64,000 nt of DNA from Sorex araneus (Eukaryota; Chordata; Mammalia; Eulipotyphla; Soricidae), in the NCBI RefSeq assembly GCF_027595985.1, contig NC_073303.1:190770972-190834971 (forward strand), given 5' to 3'. Positions 49,863 to 64,000 of the stretch are shown here, in pieces. Made by a program: the position numbers and the translations under genes. The stretch's first letter is position 1, and each line of letters starts with the position of its first letter. The notes under the pieces are model-generated. The model had not been told where the DNA came from, made no database searches, and worked only from the letters and a program-made list of their open reading frames with translations.

Positions 49863-49880
49863 CCCTACCCTACCCTACCC
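49863..49880 (-). other. ADAMTS1: Four-tract G-quadruplex / UAGGG cluster in 3' UTR
   Basis: The transcript strand reads GGGTAGGGTAGGGTAGGG: four G3 tracts with 2-nt TA loops, about 195 nt after the stop. In RNA it also gives three UAGGG motifs, the core of hnRNP A1-type sites. Confidence 0.8.
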
Positions 49881-50075
49881 TTCCCCCACCTGTGTAACTG
49901 GCAGGATGCCTTGATGTTCTAACTTCTTTCCAAGCAACCGACATACTCCCCCCACATCGCCAACACAGCTCGGGTGATCACTGACTGGGTCACGGGTGGG
50001 GGCGTTCACTGGGCCCCCTCAAGTCTGGTTGAGTTCAGTGCTTCGGCCCTGCCACGCCCACCATTCCCGACGCGC

Positions 50076-58205
<8,130 letters not shown>

Positions 58206-58655
58206 CGAGCCGCCGCTGCGCACCGCGCTAGGGGGGGAGGGTCGGTCGGCTATTGTTCGGGAGAGGAGCCCCGGCTCCTCTCGGGATCGCCCAAGGTCCT
58301 AGCAATTGCTCAGCGGCGGGGCCAACGTTGGCAGCGCAGGACGCGGCACGGGCTCCCGGAGGCCCTCGGAAGGGCGCGCCGGCGGGGGTTTAGCGGTGCG
58401 CGGGAAGGGCTGCGGACCCCGGCGGGCCCGGCTGCTGCTGCTGCGGGGAGGGGACTAGAACCGCCCTCTGGAGGAGCTGCTGGGGCGGGGAGCCACGGGG
58501 CGAGGCGAGAATCCGCTCCGGCCCGTCCCTCTTCGGCCACTGCCTGGCCCGCGCTGCGGCTCGCCCTGCGCACGGCTCCGGGTCGGCTCGGCCCCGACAG
58601 CGCGCCCAAGGCTTTGCAGAGGGACGAGGCCGGGAGGCGCTTTCCAGCGAGTGCA
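58206..58655 (-). other. ADAMTS1: ADAMTS1 5' UTR (inferred)
   Basis: GC-rich sequence between the start codon and the point about 25-30 nt past the TATA box. The transcription start is inferred from TATA spacing. No intron is seen. Confidence 0.6.
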
Positions 58656-58678
58656 AGGATCGGGGAACCCGGGTCGTC

Positions 58679-58686
58679 TTTTTATA
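58679..58686 (-). promoter_or_regulatory. ADAMTS1: TATA box of ADAMTS1
   Basis: The gene strand reads CCTATAAAAAGACG, about 475 nt before the start codon. A TATA box inside a CpG island fits a rapidly induced gene. Confidence 0.8.
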
Positions 58687-58700
58687 GGCCAACTCCCTTA

Positions 58701-58726
58701 CCCCCCCACACCCCCACCCCCACCCC
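58701..58726 (-). promoter_or_regulatory. ADAMTS1: G-run / CACCC-box cluster beside the TATA box
   Basis: The gene strand has four G4-G7 runs split by 1-3 nt, about 15 bp upstream of TATA. The plus strand shows repeated CCCCACCCC boxes of the SP/KLF type. It could bind these factors or fold as a G-quadruplex. Confidence 0.65.
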
Positions 58727-60330
58727 ATCCCTCCTCCCCGGCGGCCGCCCAGCCCGCCCCGAGACACCGCCCCCTACGCTCGCGCCGCGGGCCCGGGCGA
58801 GGGTGGAGGGAAGAGGGGGCGGCTCCGGGGCTGGCCCGGGCCCAAGGACTCGTCAACTGGGGGCGGAAAACGCAGGAGGGGCGTTGTGACCGGCACTTAG
58901 AGTACGTCCGGACCTGCTGCGGGGAGAAAGTTCTCTCCTTTCACCGGGCCCCACCCCAGCCCACCGCCCGTCGGCTTCCCCGACCACCCTCGCTTCCCGC
59001 CACCCGGGGCGCGCGCTCCGGACAGTGGAGGGGTGGAGAGGCGAGTCCCCGGCTCCGAGATTCGCTGTCCTCCAGCTGTCCCTGTGCGCCGCCTCGCTCC
59101 CTCCCCTCGCCACCCCCAACGGCCCCCTCCCCTCCCGTCTGGGACCCGAGCCAGGGCTGCCCTTTCTAGAAAAAATACCCCACCTCCCCCTGCGCCCTTA
59201 GCTGGCCGCTCGGGCCCGTGGGCTGCAGCGTGGATTTCTTCGCTTGCAACTGTTCTCGGGGTGGGGTGGGGTGTGCTGGGTGGGGGGGTCGGGAAGAAGC
59301 CCGGGGCGCAGGGGGCGTAGGGAGACACTGACCGGGCTCGGGCGTGGACACACCGATGCGGCCACCGCCGCTGGCACGATCGCCTTTCCCGCCCCCACCC
59401 CGTGTTCGAGCCCGGTCTGGGGGCGATTTGGGTTCACACTTCCGGAATAGGTAATCTGGCACGCGGGTCAGTTTCCGAAGCGCCAGGGAGGAGGGAACTG
59501 CGCTTTTCCCTCCTGACTCGGAGAAAGAACCGTCTTCCTCCCGGGCCGTCTTCTCGTCCCTAAGAGCAGCTGCAGGACGTGGACAGGCTGGCGGAAATGT
59601 CCAGGACCGCCCCCCTGCTCCCCCTGCTCCGGATCCCCGAGAGATGGGCTGGGGCTAGAGGGTGCACCCCTCACCCCACCCCCACCCTGCCCCTCTCCTT
59701 CTTTTTTCACCGGGGAAGGGAAAAGGCTTCATCGGTGCGTTTCTAAAGTGGCGTTTAAACCCCCCACTCCCTCGGCTGCTGTGCAGCAGCGCGGGCGGCA
59801 GTTCCCTCCAACAGGAGGGAGGGGCCCCAGGACCCAGAGGAAGGAGCAGTTTCCTCGTGCGGAAAGTCACAGGGACAATAGTGAGCGCGACCGCCCAGAT
59901 CCTGGGGCGCCTGGGCGCACCCCCACTTCCTCCGGCTTCCCTCCACTCCCCGGGCCCTCGGGCCCTCGCCGCTCTGGCTCCTGGGCCCCCTCCTCAACTT
60001 TTGGATCTCTTGGGGGAGGAGGGCCCTCCACTCCTCCCCGACACCACCCCCCACCCCCCTCCCCGACACCCGCGCGTCCCTCTTTCTAAGGGTCTGGTTC
60101 CGAATATTTTCCTGCCAACGACTGACCCGCCCCCCTCCCCCAAGTCCTGCACTGTCTGCAGGGAAAATAAAACCGAACAAAAGCAAGAGCTTTGCTTTGC
60201 ACGCTCGAGAAGGACGAGAAAGAAGCTCACAGTCGCGAAAGCGGCCCCCTTGATGCGTCTTGTCCTGCAAAGGCTTGAGGATGCACCTGGTTGCCCCCCC
60301 CTCCGCAGGAGGGGAGGGTTTCTGAAGTCC

Positions 60331-61775
60331 CGGGGACCCTGTGAGCATCCCAGCTGAGCGAGTGTGCGCGGGATGGTTTCCAGTTGGAGAGCTGCTGGTG
60401 GGGTCTCACCGACCAGCCAGTCCTCGCTGTTCTACCCCTTTCCCAAAGTCTTAGCATTTCTCTGCGGTGTTTGTAGGCATCTGTGTACCCCATTCTCCCT
60501 CCTCATTCCATTTCCACCTTCAAACTTCAAGGGAACCAACCAGCCCATGGTGAGCGACCCCATGCATTCCTACTTTTTTTTTTTTTTGCTTTTTCACAAT
60601 ATTTCCCTCTTCAGTGTTGGAAGGGCTATGAACAAGTGGGGAAACTCATTTAGCTTCCTTCCCACTTTGCTTCCCAAACATTCCTACTCAGCAGTTTGGT
60701 TTCCGGGACTTCTTTTTCTTCGATTACTGTGGTTTCTAAGTCCGGTCTCCTATGTTTTATTTAGCCAGGGGGATAAGGTTTGATACAGAGACCATTTGCC
60801 ATGGCACCAGGAAAACATGCCTTGGAAACCATCAGTACATTTTCGAACTTCCTGCTTCAAGGAGGACTCTGAGAACGAATGCTCTGGTCAACAGTTGGAT
60901 CTCTCTTGGGCTGGCTCTGAAATGGAGATATCATGTACTTGAACTGGGTTGGGAAATGATCAACTTCACAGATCACTCAGGGAAAAAAGGGGTCCCTAGA
61001 ACGGAGATTGGATGAATAATTTAGAAAACCAGGAGAGTTTGTGGCTATCTGGAGGTGGGGTGGAGGTGGAGAGAAACCACGTAATACTTTTTAATTTGGT
61101 CAATTTTCCTACACAACTAGCATTTTAAATGTATTAAATGGAGGCTGGCCTTCATTTCTTGTCCGTGTATTTCTTGTTGGAAGTTGTTTTAATTGAACAC
61201 ATACATTTCTCATCTTGAATGGCTTCACATTTATTTTAAGATTTGCATATTTCATGTTGTGTATCCTCTTTGCGCTGAAAAAAAAAACAGAGCTAAAGAC
61301 AAGCGGATGGCCAGCAACATGACTTTTTTTTTATTCACTTGGGTTTTTTCTCCAAATTTCTGTTCTTTTGCATAATGACTCCAATCTGTTGTGCACCTGT
61401 AGTTCTGGGAAATGATTCTCTTATAATCACTTAAGCAGAAGTCTGGATGGATGAGTTGCCAATTACTAAACTTGAAAAGCTCTATGCTCAGAAGAACATT
61501 TAATCTACTTAGAAAAAAAAAAAGACCATCACACTTAGGATATTGTGGCATTATGCAAATATGAAGTTGTGACATATAAAATAATTAGTAACATCATTAT
61601 GAATGAAAAAATTTTATGTGAGAAATAAAAATGAAGCACCAAAGGTAAATGGCACTAGGAAAAGAGACCTTCAATATGGGGTCATTGGAAATCACACACT
61701 CCCACTATTATAGATCATTGACTCTTTGATTTAAAAGTGCACCAAAAAGATACACTGTACAGATCCCTTTTCTGG

Positions 61776-61820
<45 letters not shown>

Positions 61821-61990
61821 CATATATATGTATATATGTATATATATGCTCATTTAAGCACAAATCTGGGTATGTCTTGATTTGTAGATTATACATAATA
61901 AATTTGTAGAGATGATCTAACAGAAGCTAAAATATTTGATCTTAAAGTTTATTAAGATGAACAGTTGAGTCTTTTAAAAGTTTTAGGCAG
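60331..61990. other. Upstream flank of ADAMTS1
   Basis: Short T run near 60,573-60,589 and a (CT)n-(TA)n tract at about 61,777-61,850. No gene is recognised, and short frames lack domains. Confidence 0.5.
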
Positions 61991-61991
61991 G

Positions 61992-62086
61992 ACTGGGCAT
62001 GTAGCTCAGTGGAAAATTGCTTTTTTCTGATGTGTGAGATCCTGGATTTGATTTCCAGCAACATACACACACACACATACACACTT
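61992..62086 (+). mobile_element. tRNA-derived SINE of a third type
   Basis: GGGCATGTAGCTCAGTGG (A-box-like) and GGATTTGATTTCCAGCAAC (B-box-like) resemble an Ala-tRNA-type SINE, followed by a (CA)n tail. It differs from SINE A and B. Confidence 0.5.
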
Positions 62087-62718
62087 CATCCATTTAAAAT
62101 GAAAGGAATGTATGCCTTGTAGTATTTGTTTCACTCATAGTAAAGACACATTATCTTCAAGAAGTCTAAAGCAAATTACATATTCACAATTAACTAGGAA
62201 ATGAAGGAATCTGGTAAAATAAACAAGCTATTAGCATTGTTTCATTGTAAACACTGTCTAAAGAATTGATTCATTTGCATATTTCAAAAGCACCTTATGT
62301 TCTTTATGGACATCTTCATACCATAGGCATTACCAGTTACAAATGGAAAAGCTGTTTATCATTACATGTGGTCGAAAGAAATAGAAGACAAGTGGATATT
62401 TTACTTGATTTTATATTTAGAAAACATAAAACATTTATCTTGAGCTAGTGGAACCCAGAAATATAGTAAATACTAAAAACAGGAAAATCATTGTAAATTA
62501 CATTCAATTACATTCAGAATGAAAAGTACTATGGACTCAATGTCACGCATTCTCAAAAACTGGAAAGAGTTCTCAGGAAACTCTTCCTTTCTTGACAGAG
62601 ATCTTAGTCAAAATATCTCTGACTTGTAATGACTTCTGGAATTAGTCTTTTATGAGGTAAAAGTGTTTTTAAAAATTCCACCTTAAAAGATCCTTAGCGT
62701 CTATGATTGTTTTTTTCT

Positions 62719-62736
62719 ATCCACCAGGTGGCGCCA
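62719..62736 (+). promoter_or_regulatory. CTCF-like motif 1
   Basis: CCACCAGGTGGCGCCA at 62,721-62,736 fits the CTCF core CCACNAGGKGGCRC. Binding is not shown. Confidence 0.6.
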
Positions 62737-62904
62737 ATCTACAATAAATGGTAACAGGCTCAGTGTTTTGTTTTGGATTTTTAAATTTATTTTAAATAAT
62801 TGATCATGGATTTGCAGAGGTTTTATACCTTTTCAATTATTTAAAATTTTAAATATTGTTTTTGATTTCTGTATTGTGTGTAATATTTAAAAATTATAGC
62901 TTTA

Positions 62905-63035
62905 GAGAAATCTACTGGTGGAGGGATGGGTGTTTAATCATTGTATGATGGAAACTCAAACATGAAAACTTGTAGCTGTATCTCATGGTGATTCAATAAA
63001 AAAATACAATAAAAAATTTTAATTACATTTTAAAA
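62905..63035 (+). mobile_element. 5'-truncated L1 3' end
   Basis: CTGGTGGAGGGATGGGTG, ATTGTATGATGGAAAC, CTCATGGTGATTCAATAAAA with an A-rich tail, matching the L1 3' end. Confidence 0.75.
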
Positions 63036-63169
63036 ATAATAATAAATATTTTATTCAACTGTCTTTACATCATACAGCTCTATTGGTTTAAACCAAAAAT
63101 CAATGATTAAGAAGAAAAAATCACTTCTGATAACAAGAAAGAAAAATTGTGTCTGGTAAATAATACCTT

Positions 63170-63340
63170 GTGTCAGGTTTTTGTTTTGTTTTTTGTCTGA
63201 GAACTATACCAGTGATCAAGCTTTACTCTACTCAGGGATCACTCCTGGTAGTGTTCAGGGGACCGTATGTGATGCTGAAAGCAGTCTTCCTCCTGCCAGG
63301 TAAGCACTTAAACTCCTGTTCTATCTGTCTTGCCCCTACG
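63170..63340 (-). mobile_element. Old SINE A
   Basis: CTCAGGGATCACTCCTGGTAGTGTTCAGGGGACCGTATG, then a degraded head CTATCTGTCTTGCCCC. Confidence 0.55.
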
Positions 63341-63587
63341 CATCATTTCTATTTGTCACATTTGAGAGCTTCTTGAGCTTCTTGCATTTTTATGACAAGA
63401 TTTAAACATTGCAACTGACTGAAGGAAATTGCATACTCATTATTCATTTATCTGAGTGCCTATGGTATAGAGATTTTAAATTAGTTCTTGACTCTCAGTA
63501 CTAAAATGTACACCGTACTTGACTTTCAGGAGTCAAGTTAATTCATTTACTTTGAATTATTCTAGATTATTCTAGTGAGAAAAAGTT

Positions 63588-63604
63588 CTGCCACCAGGGG
63601 GCGA
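63588..63604 (+). promoter_or_regulatory. CTCF-like motif 2 (strongest)
   Basis: CTGCCACCAGGGGGCGACA matches the CTCF core almost fully, with CCACCAGGGGGCG at 63,591-63,603. Confidence 0.65.
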
Positions 63605-63789
63605 CAAAAGACAAAAATTTAAATTGCTCTTGAATGACATCTTCATGTGAGTTTTGACTTCGCCCAATTGAGTGATTCCCAAATGCTCAGTGAATTCGGT
63701 TCACATTTTCAGAATCACTTTGCAAGATTCAGTATTGATGTAATGCTCCTAATTTATTAAACTCTGATATTGGAGAGTGGACAATTTTA

Positions 63790-63806
63790 GTCAGCAGGCG
63801 GCACCT
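63790..63806 (+). promoter_or_regulatory. CTCF-like motif 3 (weaker)
   Basis: GTCAGCAGGCGGCACCT keeps the CAG-AGG-GGC spacing with changes. Same orientation as motifs 1 and 2. Confidence 0.4.
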
Positions 63807-64000
63807 GAGACTAAAAAATAAGAAATTTTAAGTAGTTCAAAAATGTCCTCCTCCCAGCTTACAATTAATCAATGACATGATTGCAAACAAAAGCTTTGTT
63901 TTGCTTTGTATTCACTCCAACACCAAGATTCTCCTGGATCCTTCAGATCATTAGATGCAGCCGTTGCATCCTGCTCAAGTTCAACCTTCCCCTTGCCAGG

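Larger units (their letters stand above)
48771..50075 (-). other. ADAMTS1: ADAMTS1 3' UTR (inferred extent)
   Basis: Runs from the stop codon at 50,076-50,078 to just past the AATAAA at 48,788-48,793, about 1.3 kb and free of SINE or L1 copies, which fits a retained UTR. On the transcript strand the distal end is AU-rich with AUUUA pentamers near 48,815 and 48,893, as expected for an unstable, inducible mRNA. A G-tract cluster lies at 49,863-49,880. The exact cleavage site is inferred. Confidence 0.75.

Noticed and set aside
59662..60357. 231-codon plus frame upstream of ADAMTS1
   Set aside because: It lies in the CpG island with Pro/Ala/Arg-rich composition, overlaps open frames on the other strand and has no family support.
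60331..64000. Part of ADAMTS5 or CYYR1
   Set aside because: No exon with their conserved sequence was seen. They are expected outside the window.

Overview
The window is mammalian nuclear DNA, most likely from a shrew (Soricidae; Sorex is my best guess). The main clue is a very high density of tRNA-derived SINEs whose sequence matches the shrew-type SINEs I know. They occur with a lineage-specific LINE-1, long pyrimidine microsatellites, older mammalian repeats (MIR, MaLR LTR, possible L2) and one conserved vertebrate gene. In this report 'SINE A' is the roughly 170-bp type ending in an A-rich tail. 'SINE B' is the roughly 250-bp type with the same tRNA-like head but a different body and a CAGTGA/CAGTGCTA-type tail.

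Region 1 (1 to about 48,770) is gene-poor. I found no host coding exon there. It holds at least 25 SINE copies, several 5'-truncated L1 3' ends, a 3.9-kb L1 insertion with a long open ORF2 (21,253-25,190), and an old minus-strand L1 (about 26,082-32,990) that was later hit by two SINEs and a solo LTR. It also has a tiny U2 snRNA retro-fragment (39,337-39,374) and large (TTTC)n, (TTCC)n and (GAAA)n tracts.

Region 2 (about 48,770-58,700) is ADAMTS1 on the minus strand. All nine coding exons are present with GT-AG introns, and the joined reading frame encodes 983 residues: signal peptide, prodomain with cysteine switch, furin site, zinc metalloprotease, disintegrin-like domain, thrombospondin repeat, Cys-rich and spacer regions, and two C-terminal thrombospondin repeats. 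A poly(A) signal, a 3' UTR, a TATA box and a CpG-rich promoter can be placed.

Region 3 (about 58,700-64,000) is the upstream flank. A CpG island of about 4 kb is followed by AT-rich intergenic DNA with three CTCF-like motifs, all in the same orientation. In human and mouse ADAMTS1 lies beside ADAMTS5, with CYYR1 on the other side. The gene-poor left part and this right flank fit that arrangement, but no exon of either neighbour is in the window.

The best candidates for a second look are the L1 insertion carrying a second L1 3' end inside a single 15-bp target-site duplication, the non-poly(A) tail of SINE B, the U2 retro-fragment, the CTCF cluster, the four-tract G-quadruplex in the ADAMTS1 3' UTR, and an extra RRKR motif in the ADAMTS1 prodomain. 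I saw no sign of a new multi-gene system.
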